From CAZJDM01 sp964544765 (GTDB lineage: Bacteria; Bdellovibrionota_B; Oligoflexia; CAYFLR01), in contig CAZJDM010000093.1 of the NCBI GenBank assembly GCA_964544765.1, positions 1-17,810 of the forward strand: DNA of 17,810 nt, given 5' to 3'. The translations under genes and the position numbers were made by a program. Below are positions 7,561 to 14,932 of the stretch, in pieces. The notes below the pieces were generated by a model, which did no database searches, was not told the DNA's origin, and saw only the letters and a list, made by a program, of their open reading frames with translations. Numbering within the stretch: position 1 is the first letter of the stretch; each line of letters begins with the position of its first letter.

Positions 7561-8034
7561 TCAGAGGTCTTTTTTGATATACTCTAAAAGACCATTGCAA
7601 GCATCATCTAAGATGTCTAACACGTATTTGAAACCCGCTTCACCACCTTGATAAGGATCTGGTACTTCTTGACATTTAATTTGGGAGCAAAAATCTGTCA
7701 TCTTTTTTATTTTGGATGCGTATATAGAATCTGGATTGAGAGATTGTAAATCAGAATAGTTATGGTCATCCATAGCAATAATATAATCAAAACGAGTAAA
7801 ATCGTGATTGGTATCAACAGGTCTAGATACGCTGGTTATATTGATATTTCGCATAGCAGCGTGCCTTCTCATGTTTGAATCAGCTGGATGACCAGCAAAA
7901 TGATTGCCAGTAGCCGCTGAATCGCATTGAATCTGATTTTCTAGACCGGCATTTTTAACTTTCAGTTTCATAATTGCTTCTGCTGTTGGTGATCTACAGA
8001 TATTTCCTAAGCAGACAAAAAGAATTTGTTTCAT
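7561..8034 (-). CDS. low-molecular-weight protein tyrosine phosphatase
   Basis: Cytosolic phosphatase of the Cys-based LMW-PTP/arsenate reductase superfamily. The phosphate loop CLGNICRS at 8-15 holds the nucleophile C8 and R14, and the general acid D126 is in EVPDPYQG near the C-terminus, with a Tyr following the DP as in true LMW-PTPs. At 157 residues it has normal length. The presence of the late DPY motif argues against ArsC. In bacteria such enzymes often act on tyrosine kinases of exopolysaccharide export, but no such kinase is visible here, so the substrate is unknown. It is the last gene before the terminator, 75 bp after the lipoprotein gene. No strong Shine-Dalgarno is visible; CATTATAA about 15 nt upstream may be part of a promoter. 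Confidence 0.92.
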   Translation of the reverse strand: MKQILFVCLGNICRSPTAEAIMKLKVKNAGLENQIQCDSAATGNHFAGHPADSNMRRHAAMRNINITSVSRPVDTNHDFTRFDYIIAMDDHNYSDLQSLNPDSIYASKIKKMTDFCSQIKCQEVPDPYQGGEAGFKYVLDILDDACNGLLEYIKKDL

Positions 8035-8109
8035 ATTATCACTTATAATGTCTTGTATGTGTTCACAATAAAGATTTACTTGAGTTTACATTGTTGTATT
8101 TAAATATAA

Positions 8110-8355
8110 TCAATGAGCCTCTTGTTGTTTCTTCAGTGATTGTTGTAATTGATCACGAAGCATTAAGTACTTTTTATTTTGTGGCTCTACTTTTAGAGCC
8201 TTATTTATCTCGCTTAAGGCATCCTTGTAATTAGCCGTAGCTTGATGATTAATAGCTTGATCATAGTGTTTTGAAGCCTCAGAACATTGACATCCGGTCA
8301 TAAAAATACTGGCCATTAGTATAAATAGGATCGGTATTAAAATTGCTTTTTTCAT
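8110..8355 (-). CDS. small lipoprotein with one TPR-like repeat
   Basis: An 81-residue protein starting MKKAILIPILFILMASIFMTGC: a basic start, a hydrophobic stretch and a lipobox (MTGC) with C22 as the expected lipidated cysteine. The mature part (KHYDQAINHQATANYKDALSEI...) has the spacing of a single tetratricopeptide helix pair, YKDALSEINKALKVEPQN, ending in a Lys/Gln-rich helix. The start at 8355 is chosen over an in-frame ATG at 8394 because AAGGAAG lies 6 nt before it and the signal peptide begins there. It probably anchors in the inner face of the outer membrane or outer face of the inner membrane and may bind a partner protein; the partner is unknown. It sits between the HAD and tyrosine phosphatase genes, same strand. 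Confidence 0.78.
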   Translation of the reverse strand: MKKAILIPILFILMASIFMTGCQCSEASKHYDQAINHQATANYKDALSEINKALKVEPQNKKYLMLRDQLQQSLKKQQEAH

Positions 8356-8402
8356 TAGAAACTTCCTTAAATATAATGTTTTTGGCAGTACCATAACTCT
8401 TT

Positions 8403-8462
8403 AAAGGTAACCTTCCTAAAGATAACCTTCCTAAATATAACTCTTCTAAATATAACTCTGAA
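8403..8462. repeat. 15-bp tandem repeat, four units, over the 3' end of the HAD gene
   Basis: Four exact-period units start at 8403, 8418, 8433 and 8448: AAAGGTAACCTTCCT, AAAGATAACCTTCCT, AAATATAACTCTTCT and AAATATAACTCTGAA. The last unit encodes the final residues of the minus-strand HAD protein and includes its stop codon border; the other three lie in the spacer before the lipoprotein gene. On the minus strand two units carry AGGAAGG, like a Shine-Dalgarno. Confidence 0.75.
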
Positions 8463-9081
8463 CCTCTTTTAAAGAAGAAAATACCTTCTTTTGTGATTTT
8501 TTTAAAACCTGTTGTGATTGATGACCGGTAGCGACTAAAATACAGTCACAACCGATTTGGTCAGCTACTTCGGAGTCATGCAAGGTGTCTCCGATCAGTA
8601 CCGCATTTTTAGGATCTAGTTTTTGATTGGTAAACAAGGTTTTTCCCATCTCAGTCTTACCATAACCTAAAGTGTCTTTAACTCCGCATATTTCATCAAA
8701 GAAAGGGCGAATGTCAACTTGTTTAATAACATAATCAAGCGAGTTTTGTTCCATGGCTGATAAGACTAGTTGTTTTTTGTTTCTTTTTCTAAATAGAGAT
8801 AAAGTTTCAAGAGCATCAGTTTGTAACGGACATTTATATAAACCTTTATCAAACTCGCTTATGAACTCCTCGGCAATGATAGGAAAATTTTCCTTTGTTA
8901 CCGGGAAACCAGCCGTTTGGTAAAATCGTATAACCGGAAAGGTAAATATTTCTTTGTATCGATTAATACTTAAGGTTGGTAAGTCTCTTTTTTGTAAAAG
9001 GCCGTTAATAATACCAAGAGCAAATTCAGCATCATTTAATAAAGTACCGTTAAAATCCCAGACAATAGTATCGTATTTCAC
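8446..9081 (-). CDS. HAD-superfamily hydrolase, phosphoglycolate-phosphatase-like
   Basis: Soluble haloacid-dehalogenase phosphatase of 211 residues. Motif I is DFNGT with nucleophile D9; the usual second Asp, the acid/base, is replaced by Asn11, a variant I recall from WDWNGTL-type family members. A helical cap follows at about 18-85. Motif II is S108 in LVLSAM, motif III a Lys in YGKTEMGK (142 or 147), and motif IV is GDTLHDSEVA with D165 and D169. Substrate cannot be read from the sequence; a small phosphomonoester is likely. The start is GTG at 9079-9081, supported by AGAGG 6-7 nt upstream. The C-terminus lies in the 15-bp tandem repeat. It follows leuB by 105 bp on the same strand. Confidence 0.85.
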   Translation of the reverse strand: MKYDTIVWDFNGTLLNDAEFALGIINGLLQKRDLPTLSINRYKEIFTFPVIRFYQTAGFPVTKENFPIIAEEFISEFDKGLYKCPLQTDALETLSLFRKRNKKQLVLSAMEQNSLDYVIKQVDIRPFFDEICGVKDTLGYGKTEMGKTLFTNQKLDPKNAVLIGDTLHDSEVADQIGCDCILVATGHQSQQVLKKSQKKVFSSLKEVQSYI

Positions 9082-9160
9082 TTAGATCCTCTTTCCCAAA
9101 TTATAGGGTTAATTGGTGGTGAGTAGGCGAACTGGTGAGTTGCTTTAATATTGTGACATG

Positions 9161-9194
9161 TATTAAAGTAATTATTAAAGTATGTATTAAAATT
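9161..9194. repeat. 12-bp tandem repeat, three units, over the leuB stop codon
   Basis: TATTAAAGTA starts at 9161 and 9173 and recurs as TATTAAAATT at 9185, an exact 12-bp period. The third unit overlaps the leuB stop (TAA on the minus strand, 9187-9189); the other two lie in the 105-bp spacer before the HAD gene. The unit is very AT-rich, so chance is more likely than for the 15-bp array. Confidence 0.55.
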
Positions 9195-10263
9195 TAGCAA
9201 TTTCTTCACAAATTAGATCACCTACTTCTGAAGTGGTATAACCCATTTTACCAGCTTCTAAACTCTTGATTTTAGTAGCGGCAACATTAGAAACCGCCTT
9301 ATCAATGTAATCTCCAGCTTTTGTTTGCCCTGCTTCAGTTAAAAGCATCGCCAGCGAACAGATCGAAGCTAGAGGATTAATTACATTTTTCCCGGTGTAT
9401 TTAGGAGCTGAGCCACCAATAGGTTCAAACATGGAAACACCTTCAGGATTAATGTTACCTCCGGCAGCAATTCCCATGCCTCCTTGAGTAATAGCGCCAA
9501 GATCTGTAATAATATCTCCAAACATATTACCTGTAACTATTACATCAAACCACTCAGGGTTTTTTACCATCCACATAGTGATGGCATCTACATGCGCGTA
9601 ATCTCTATTTACATCAGGATATTTTTTTCCTAGTTCGTGAAAAGATCTTTCCCATAAATCATATACATAAGTCAATACATTTGTTTTACCACATAAAGTT
9701 AGAGTTTTACCTTTTTTAGGATTTCTTTTGTTCCATTTTTGACAATATTCAAACGCGTATTGCAGGGCTCTATCAACTTGGTGACGATTATACACCATAG
9801 ATTGAACCGCTACTTCGTGAGGAGTATTTATCGCCGATATACCACCAGTACCACTGTATAGTCCACCAGTGTTTTCTCTAACAACCACATAATCAATATG
9901 TTCATGGGTTTTATTCTTTAAAGGAGTATCAACTCCTGGATATAATTTGACTGGTCGTAAGTTTATATATTGATCCAGAGCGAATCTTAATTTTAACAAA
10001 ATGCCTTTTTCTAAAATCCCTGGTTTTACATCTGGATGTCCAATTGCACCCAGAAGGATTGAGTCAAAAGATTTTAGTTCTTCTAAAGCTGACTCAGGAA
10101 CCAGTTCTCCGGTCCTAAGGTATCTATCACCCCCAAAATCAAAATCATGTGTTTGGTAAGCAAAGCCGACTTTTTCTGCTACGGCGTTTAATACTTTTAG
10201 TGCTTCGTTTACCACTTCTGGTCCAGTACCATCTCCTCCGATTACTGCTATTTTAATACTCAT
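9187..10263 (-). CDS. leuB: 3-isopropylmalate dehydrogenase
   Basis: Third leucine-specific step: NAD-dependent oxidation and decarboxylation of 3-isopropylmalate to 2-ketoisocaproate. The 358 residues show the GGDGTGPEV start, substrate arginines R93, R103 and R129 (LKLRFALDQYINLRP, VVVREN), GGLYSG with Y136, K193 in CGKTN, metal Asp residues D226, D250 and D254, the family signature NMFGDIITDLGAITQGGMG at 246-264, and the NAD-binding GGSAPKYTGKNVINP at 283-297. Related beta-decarboxylating dehydrogenases (tartrate, isocitrate) are alternatives, but the leu neighbourhood decides. The start has a modest AGGTAAATT spacer before ATG. It follows leuA by 44 bp and is surely co-transcribed. Confidence 0.93.
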   Translation of the reverse strand: MSIKIAVIGGDGTGPEVVNEALKVLNAVAEKVGFAYQTHDFDFGGDRYLRTGELVPESALEELKSFDSILLGAIGHPDVKPGILEKGILLKLRFALDQYINLRPVKLYPGVDTPLKNKTHEHIDYVVVRENTGGLYSGTGGISAINTPHEVAVQSMVYNRHQVDRALQYAFEYCQKWNKRNPKKGKTLTLCGKTNVLTYVYDLWERSFHELGKKYPDVNRDYAHVDAITMWMVKNPEWFDVIVTGNMFGDIITDLGAITQGGMGIAAGGNINPEGVSMFEPIGGSAPKYTGKNVINPLASICSLAMLLTEAGQTKAGDYIDKAVSNVAATKIKSLEAGKMGYTTSEVGDLICEEIAKF

Positions 10264-10307
10264 AATTTACCTATTCTTTGTTTTAAAGTTTATAAAAGAT
10301 AAAAAAG

Positions 10308-11858
10308 TTAAGGTTGTTGATTTAATATTGGTTTAATTTTGTTTACTTTCATCATTCGGTCAATCTTATTAATGGCATTTAAGTAGGCCAAAGCTGAAGC
10401 TTCGACAATATCGGTGCTGAATCCAGTGCCGTGTATTTTCTTACCTTGATGTTCGGTAATTATGTTTACGGCACCAATAGCCATTTTACCACCAGGATTG
10501 GCTGAAATGTTATATTCAGTCAGCTTGGCTGATATGCCGGCAACGCGATTAATAGCGCTGTAGCAAGCGTCTACTGGTCCACTGCCGGTAGCGGCTTCTT
10601 GAATTACCTTATTGTTATTACTATCTTTGATCTTTAAGGTCGCGGTAGGAACAATTCCTGAGCCACTGGAGGCATTGAGATAAACCAGTTTAAATCTATC
10701 GTTATTTTCTTTAGCGCCTTCAGCCATTAATAATTCTATGTCGTCATCATATACCTGGCCCTTTTTATCTGCCAGATTAATAAATCTTTGGTATATCTTT
10801 TCAATGTCATAAGAATTATCAGCGTAACCAAGGGCGTTTAAGCGATATTTCAGTACATGTCTGCCTGATCTACTGGTCAAGTTTAAGTTATTTTCTTTAA
10901 TACCAATGGTTTCGGGAGTCATGATTTCATAAGTTGATTTGTCTTTTAAGACACCATCTTGGTGGACACCTGAAGAGTGAGCGAAGGCATTTTTACCTAC
11001 AATTGCCTTGTTGTATGGTATCGACACATTACACAAACTACTTACCAATCGACTGGTTGGGGCAATTTCCTGAGTGTTAATGTTGGTAGTCAGGTCAAAT
11101 ATTTTATTTCGGACTTTAAGCGCCATAACTATTTCTTCTAAGGAAGCATTACCAGCTCTTTCTCCTAATCCATTTACCGTACATTCAACTTGACGGGCAC
11201 CCATTTGAATCGCTGTAAGTGAGTTGGCTGCGGCCAATCCTAAATCGTTATGACAGTGGACTGAGATAGTAGCTTTATCAATATTAGGAACATTATTAAA
11301 TACATTTTTGATTATATGACCAAATTCGCTGGGTATAGTATATCCAACCGTATCAGGGAGATTAACTGTCGTTGCGCCTGCATCGATGACCTTTTCTACA
11401 ATAGAATAAAGTAGATCTGGAGAAGTTCGACCAGTGTCTTCGCAAGAAAACTCAATATCATCACTGAATTGACGACCGTATTTGACTGCATTAACGGCCA
11501 TTTCAATTATAGTGTCACGGTCCTTTTTAAGTTTTTTATCAATGTGTATATTAGAAGTAGCTAAGAAAATGTGAATTCGTGATCTTTCAGCTTTCTTTAA
11601 TGAATCAACGCAAGCTTTTATATCTTTGGGTACCGCTCTTGCCAGACCGCAAATAACGGGACCTTTAACTTCTTGGGCAATAGTTTCAACGCTGAGAAAA
11701 TCACCAGGAGAAGAAACAGGAAATCCTGCTTCGATGATATCAACGTTTAAGCGAGCTAATTGTTGAGCAATTAATAATTTTTCTCGAACACTTAGGCTTT
11801 TTTGTAGAGCTTGTTCTCCATCACGTAGAGTTGTGTCAAATATAAGTATTTTTTCCAT
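10308..11858 (-). CDS. leuA: 2-isopropylmalate synthase
   Basis: First committed step of leucine synthesis: acetyl-CoA plus 2-ketoisovalerate to 2-isopropylmalate. The 516 residues match the usual length. The catalytic TIM barrel begins IFDTTLRDGEQALQKSLS (R12, D13), with the metal-binding HCHNDLGLAAANS (H201, H203) and NGLGERAGNASLEE at 229-242. A linker domain (AFAHSSGVHQDGVLKD, LTSRSGRH) leads to the C-terminal LeuA regulatory domain at about 390-505, the site of leucine feedback inhibition, ending with GTGFSTDIVEASALAYLNAINK. It reads much like the E. coli protein. AGAGG lies about 8 nt before the ATG. It is transcribed away from leuC across a 198-bp control region. Confidence 0.97.
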   Translation of the reverse strand: MEKILIFDTTLRDGEQALQKSLSVREKLLIAQQLARLNVDIIEAGFPVSSPGDFLSVETIAQEVKGPVICGLARAVPKDIKACVDSLKKAERSRIHIFLATSNIHIDKKLKKDRDTIIEMAVNAVKYGRQFSDDIEFSCEDTGRTSPDLLYSIVEKVIDAGATTVNLPDTVGYTIPSEFGHIIKNVFNNVPNIDKATISVHCHNDLGLAAANSLTAIQMGARQVECTVNGLGERAGNASLEEIVMALKVRNKIFDLTTNINTQEIAPTSRLVSSLCNVSIPYNKAIVGKNAFAHSSGVHQDGVLKDKSTYEIMTPETIGIKENNLNLTSRSGRHVLKYRLNALGYADNSYDIEKIYQRFINLADKKGQVYDDDIELLMAEGAKENNDRFKLVYLNASSGSGIVPTATLKIKDSNNNKVIQEAATGSGPVDACYSAINRVAGISAKLTEYNISANPGGKMAIGAVNIITEHQGKKIHGTGFSTDIVEASALAYLNAINKIDRMMKVNKIKPILNQQP

Positions 11859-11919
11859 AATAATGCCTCTAACACTAAAAATAAATGATATATGTATGTG
11901 ATAAAATAAAAGAAAGCAT

Positions 11920-11949
11920 ATTAAAAATTAAATTGATAGTTAATAACAA
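11920..11949 (-). promoter_or_regulatory. candidate leuA promoter
   Basis: On the minus strand TTGTTA (11949-11944) is followed after 18 bp by TTTAAT (11925-11920), a reasonable sigma-70 match about 60 bp before the leuA start. The region is so AT-rich that other positions are possible. Confidence 0.4.
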
Positions 11950-11951
11950 CC

Positions 11952-11977
11952 ACTTAGAAAGATATAGCTAACTAAGT
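11952..11977. promoter_or_regulatory. inverted repeat between divergent leuA and leuC promoters, candidate operator
   Basis: ACTTAG (11952-11957) and CTAAGT (11972-11977) are perfect inverted arms 14 bp apart, lying exactly between the candidate leuA -35 (11944-11949) and the leuC -10 (11983-11988). The position fits a shared regulator of the divergent leu units, perhaps of LysR or Lrp type. The repeat is seen; the regulator is inference. No leader peptide with leucine codons and no T-box is visible. Confidence 0.4.
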
Positions 11978-11982
11978 CCTTC

Positions 11983-11988
11983 TATAAT
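11983..11988 (+). promoter_or_regulatory. leuC promoter -10 element
   Basis: A perfect TATAAT lies 68 bp before the leuC ATG. No good -35 is present 16-18 bp upstream (AGATAT), which fits an activator-dependent promoter and a leader of about 60 nt. Confidence 0.45.
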
Positions 11989-12056
11989 ATTAGATTTGAA
12001 TTGCATTTAAAAGAAAAAAATACTACAGGTGTCTATTATTAATTGTGAGGATACAT

Positions 12057-13529
12057 ATGGGGCGAACTTTATACGAGAAAATTTGGAATGATCATGTCGT
12101 TGCTAATCGAGATGGTCAAGGTCTATCTAAACAAAATAATAAATCCTGTGAAAATCGAGATATAAATCAAGATAATAAATCAAATGATCAATCATGCCTT
12201 TTATATATAGATCGACATTTAATTCATGAGGTTACTTCACCTCAGGCTTTTAGTAGGTTGAGGGAGCACAAAAGAACAGTATATAAGCCGCAAAATACCT
12301 TTGCGACTATGGACCATAATGTTTCTACTCTTTCTAGAGATATAGAGGATGGAACCGATACCTCTAAGATCCAGTTAAGGGAACTAGCTAAAAACTGTAA
12401 CGAATTTAACATTTCGCTATATGATATCAAGCATCCTGATCAAGGTGTGATTCATGTAATAGGGCCTGAACTGGGTTTAACTTTGCCAGGAACCACCATT
12501 GTGTGTGGAGATTCACATACTTCAACTCACGGAGCATTTGGAGCCTTGGCTTTTGGTATTGGAACCTCTGAAGTAGAGCATGTTTTAGCTACCCAAACTT
12601 TGCATCAACACGTAAGTAAATCCATGCGGATTAATATTGATGGTTGGCTACAAAAAGGTGTTACTTCTAAGGATGTGATTCTTAAGATAATTGGTTTACT
12701 GGGAACTGATGGTGGGACAGGTTATGTTATTGAATACGCTGGGGATTTTATTCGCCATTTAAGCATGGAAGGCCGAATGACGGTTTGTAATATGAGCATT
12801 GAGGCTGGTGCCAAAGCGGGATTGATTGCCCCTGATCAAATCACCTTTGATTATTTAAAAGATAAAGATCACGCTCCGAAAGGAGAACTTTGGAATCAGG
12901 CGGTTGAATATTGGAAAACCCTTTATAGTGATGATGATGCTAATTTTGATAAGGAAATTCAGGTTGATGCGGATAAAATAGTTCCTCAGGTAACCTGGGG
13001 TACCAATCCGGGACAGGTTGCGGATGTTACCGGTGTTATTCCTGATCCACAACAATTCGATGATCCTGTTCAGAGAGAGGCAGCACGTAAAGCCCTTGAA
13101 TATCAAGACTTGAAACCTGGAACTCCCATTAATCAAATTTCCATAGACAAGGTTTTTATTGGCTCATGCACCAACGGCAGAATTGAAGATCTTCGCTCTG
13201 CGGCAGCTATTTTAAAAGGTCAGAAAATATCATCTCAGGTACAAGCGGTTGTAGTTCCCGGATCAGGGCGAGTTAAAAGGCAAGCTGAACAAGAAGGATT
13301 GGATGAAATTTTTAAAAATGCTGGATGCGAGTGGCGTTTTGCAGGCTGTTCAATGTGCCTGGCCATGAATAATGATTATTTGCAACCCAATGAAAGATGT
13401 GCTTCCACCAGTAATCGGAATTTTGAAGGCAGGCAGGGTAGAGCTTCACGTACACATTTGGTAAGTCCCGCTATGGCTGCGGCAGCGGCAATAAAGGGAC
13501 ATTTTTATGATGTTAGAAATTGGTATTAG
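12057..13529 (+). CDS. leuC: 3-isopropylmalate dehydratase large subunit
   Basis: Aconitase-family subunit that with LeuD isomerises 2- to 3-isopropylmalate and carries a [4Fe-4S] cluster. Cluster ligands are C371 (FIGSCTNGR), C431 and C434 (AGCSMC). Other landmarks are YIDRHLIHEVTSPQAF, FATMDHNV, CGDSHTSTHGAFGALAFGIGTSE and SIEAGAKAGL. The start is taken at the ATG 12057, giving MGRTLYEKIW as in the family, with GAGG 6 nt upstream; a GTG at 12045 would add four residues. At 490 residues it is longer than the roughly 466 of E. coli. The excess is an Asn/Lys/Asp/Ser-rich insertion at about 20-46, between the first helix and LLYIDRHL, containing a 12-codon internal duplication. Confidence 0.95.
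   Translation: MGRTLYEKIWNDHVVANRDGQGLSKQNNKSCENRDINQDNKSNDQSCLLYIDRHLIHEVTSPQAFSRLREHKRTVYKPQNTFATMDHNVSTLSRDIEDGTDTSKIQLRELAKNCNEFNISLYDIKHPDQGVIHVIGPELGLTLPGTTIVCGDSHTSTHGAFGALAFGIGTSEVEHVLATQTLHQHVSKSMRINIDGWLQKGVTSKDVILKIIGLLGTDGGTGYVIEYAGDFIRHLSMEGRMTVCNMSIEAGAKAGLIAPDQITFDYLKDKDHAPKGELWNQAVEYWKTLYSDDDANFDKEIQVDADKIVPQVTWGTNPGQVADVTGVIPDPQQFDDPVQREAARKALEYQDLKPGTPINQISIDKVFIGSCTNGRIEDLRSAAAILKGQKISSQVQAVVVPGSGRVKRQAEQEGLDEIFKNAGCEWRFAGCSMCLAMNNDYLQPNERCASTSNRNFEGRQGRASRTHLVSPAMAAAAAIKGHFYDVRNWY
12132..12181 (+). repeat. 36-bp-period duplication inside leuC
   Basis: CAAAATAATAAATC at 12132-12145 recurs as CAAGATAATAAATC at 12168-12181, 13 of 14 bases identical and exactly 12 codons apart. 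It encodes QNNKS and QDNKS within the LeuC insertion, so the insertion probably grew by in-frame duplication. Confidence 0.6.
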
Positions 13530-13546
13530 ATAGTTAGTATTAGATA
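13523..13546. repeat. 14-bp tandem duplication over the leuC stop codon
   Basis: GTATTAGATA occurs at 13523-13532 and 13537-13546 with GTTA between, a 14-bp period. The first copy contains the leuC stop TAG (13527-13529). The second copy lies in the 46-bp spacer before leuD. Confidence 0.55.
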
Positions 13547-13575
13547 TTAATCAGGTTAAACTAGGTGTTAGTTAA

Positions 13576-14253
13576 ATGAAACCATTTACTTTACATACAG
13601 GCATAGTAGCTCCTCTTGATAGAGCTAATGTAGATACTGATCAGATTATCCCTAAACAGTTTCTAAAAAAGATTGAGCGTTCTGGATATAAAAAGCATCT
13701 TTTTCAAGATTGGCGATATTTGGATAAAGAAGGACAAACAGAAAACCCTGATTTTGTGCTGAATAAACCAGCTTATAGACAGGCTACTATTTTATTAGCT
13801 CGGGAAAATTTTGGTTCTGGGTCAAGTCGTGAACATGCTCTTTGGGCATTGAATGATTTTGGTTTTAGAGCGGTTGTTGCGCCTACTTTTGCTGATATTT
13901 TCCATAATAACTGTTTTCAAAATAGTATTTTACCTATAAAATTACCATCCAAAGTTATTGATGCTTTATTTGAGGTTGTTGATCAAAATCCAGGTTTAAA
14001 GGTGAGTATTGATTTAAATGAACAACGTATATATTTTTCATCGGATTCAGAGATTAAATTTAATAATGATCAATTTGAAAGTATAAAACAATTGGAATCA
14101 GCACTATCTTTTACAATTGATCCTTTTAAAAAGGAATTCTTATTAAAAGGTATGGATCAAATTGACTGGACCTTGCAATATGCCTCATTGATTAGCGAGT
14201 ATGAGTCTAATACTCAAAAAGAAAAGCCTTGGTTGTCAACTATCCAGGTTTGA
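13576..14253 (+). CDS. leuD: 3-isopropylmalate dehydratase small subunit
   Basis: Swivelling-domain partner of LeuC. The 225 residues start with the typical FTLHTGIVAPLDRANVDTDQIIPKQFLKK, then RYL, the active-site loop ENFGSGSSREHALWAL and APTFADIFHNNCFQNSILPIKLP. The C-terminal helix pair (DPFKKEFLLKGMDQIDWTLQY...PWL) marks it as the long proteobacterial type. It is about 20 residues longer than E. coli LeuD, mostly in a polar stretch around 148-175 (YFSSDSEIKFNNDQFESIKQ) and a short tail after PWL. AGGTG lies 9 nt before the ATG. It follows leuC by 46 bp, so the two subunits are co-transcribed. Confidence 0.95.
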   Translation: MKPFTLHTGIVAPLDRANVDTDQIIPKQFLKKIERSGYKKHLFQDWRYLDKEGQTENPDFVLNKPAYRQATILLARENFGSGSSREHALWALNDFGFRAVVAPTFADIFHNNCFQNSILPIKLPSKVIDALFEVVDQNPGLKVSIDLNEQRIYFSSDSEIKFNNDQFESIKQLESALSFTIDPFKKEFLLKGMDQIDWTLQYASLISEYESNTQKEKPWLSTIQV

Positions 14254-14282
14254 AGATGGTGTTCCAGACTGTTTTATGATAT

Positions 14283-14298
14283 TAACTATGCATAGTTA
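14283..14298. promoter_or_regulatory. perfect 16-bp palindrome between leuD and pncC
   Basis: TAACTATGCATAGTTA is a perfect palindrome in the 69-bp gap, 25 bp before the pncC start. It could bind a dimeric regulator or form a 6-bp hairpin with loop TGCA followed by TTTAAAT. Its role is unknown. Confidence 0.4.
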
Positions 14299-14322
14299 TT
14301 TAAATGAATTTTAGAATTTTAA

Positions 14323-14853
14323 ATGAGTTCAAAAACCAAAACTCTTAATTCAATTGCCTCTATTCTTAAATCTAAGCAATGGTCGTTAGCGACTGCTGAA
14401 TCATGTACCGGTGGAATGATAGCTTCTGAAATTACATCTATCAGTGGAGCATCTGATTTTTTTATGGGTTCCATAATTGCTTATAATAATGATTGGAAGA
14501 CAAAATGGTTGCAAGTTAATTCTAGGACCATTAAAAAATACGGAGCAGTTAGTTTTCAAACAGCAAAAGAAATGGTTGAAGGGTTAACTAAACATTTTGC
14601 TGTTGATTGTGGAATATCTGTTACCGGTATTGCTGGACCTGCTGGAGGAACCAAGGAAAAACCGGTTGGTTTAACTTTTATTGCAACTATGATTCCAAGC
14701 GGTGATGGAACTGAAATTAGTGCTGAGGTTGATTGTGAAAATGATGCTGAGATTGAAGTTAAAGAATATAACTTTTCGGGAACCAGGGATGAAATTCGTA
14801 TAACTGCTACTTTGGCCGCTTTAAAACAATTCGCAGCAATGATAGGTAAATGA
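14323..14853 (+). CDS. pncC: nicotinamide-nucleotide amidohydrolase (CinA C-terminal domain protein)
   Basis: Deamidates nicotinamide mononucleotide to nicotinate mononucleotide, a pyridine-nucleotide salvage step. The 176 residues form the stand-alone CinA C-terminal domain without the N-terminal MoCF domain of competence-type CinA. Visible motifs are TAESCTGGMIAS with the presumed catalytic S27, GSIIAYNNDWK, YGAVSFQTAKEM, SVTGIAGPAGGTKEKPVGL, and the closing FSGTRDEIR. An acidic stretch at about 125-147 (GDGTEISAEVDCENDAEIEV) makes the last sheet hairpin longer than usual. No clear Shine-Dalgarno is visible. It follows leuD on the same strand by 69 bp; link to leucine synthesis is only positional. 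Confidence 0.9.
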   Translation: MSSKTKTLNSIASILKSKQWSLATAESCTGGMIASEITSISGASDFFMGSIIAYNNDWKTKWLQVNSRTIKKYGAVSFQTAKEMVEGLTKHFAVDCGISVTGIAGPAGGTKEKPVGLTFIATMIPSGDGTEISAEVDCENDAEIEVKEYNFSGTRDEIRITATLAALKQFAAMIGK

Positions 14854-14888
14854 TATTTATCCTAAAGTTGATCAATTAAGTCATGCCC

Positions 14889-14906
14889 TTTACAAGATTT
14901 TGTAAA
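14889..14906 (+). terminator. AT-rich hairpin after pncC, weak terminator candidate
   Basis: TTTACAA-GATT-TTGTAAA forms a 7-bp stem with a 4-nt loop 36 bp after the pncC stop. The following ATAATTACTTG is not a good T-run, and the stem holds only one G-C pair, so terminator strength would be low. Confidence 0.3.
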
Positions 14907-14932
14907 ATAATTACTTGAAAAATAAAAAAAAA

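Noticed and set aside
8392..8394. Upstream ATG as start of the lipoprotein.
   Set aside because: It would put 13 residues before a normal signal peptide; the ATG at 8355 has a strong AAGGAAG.
12855..13136. Open minus-strand frame inside leuC.
   Set aside because: Shadow of the well-supported leuC frame.
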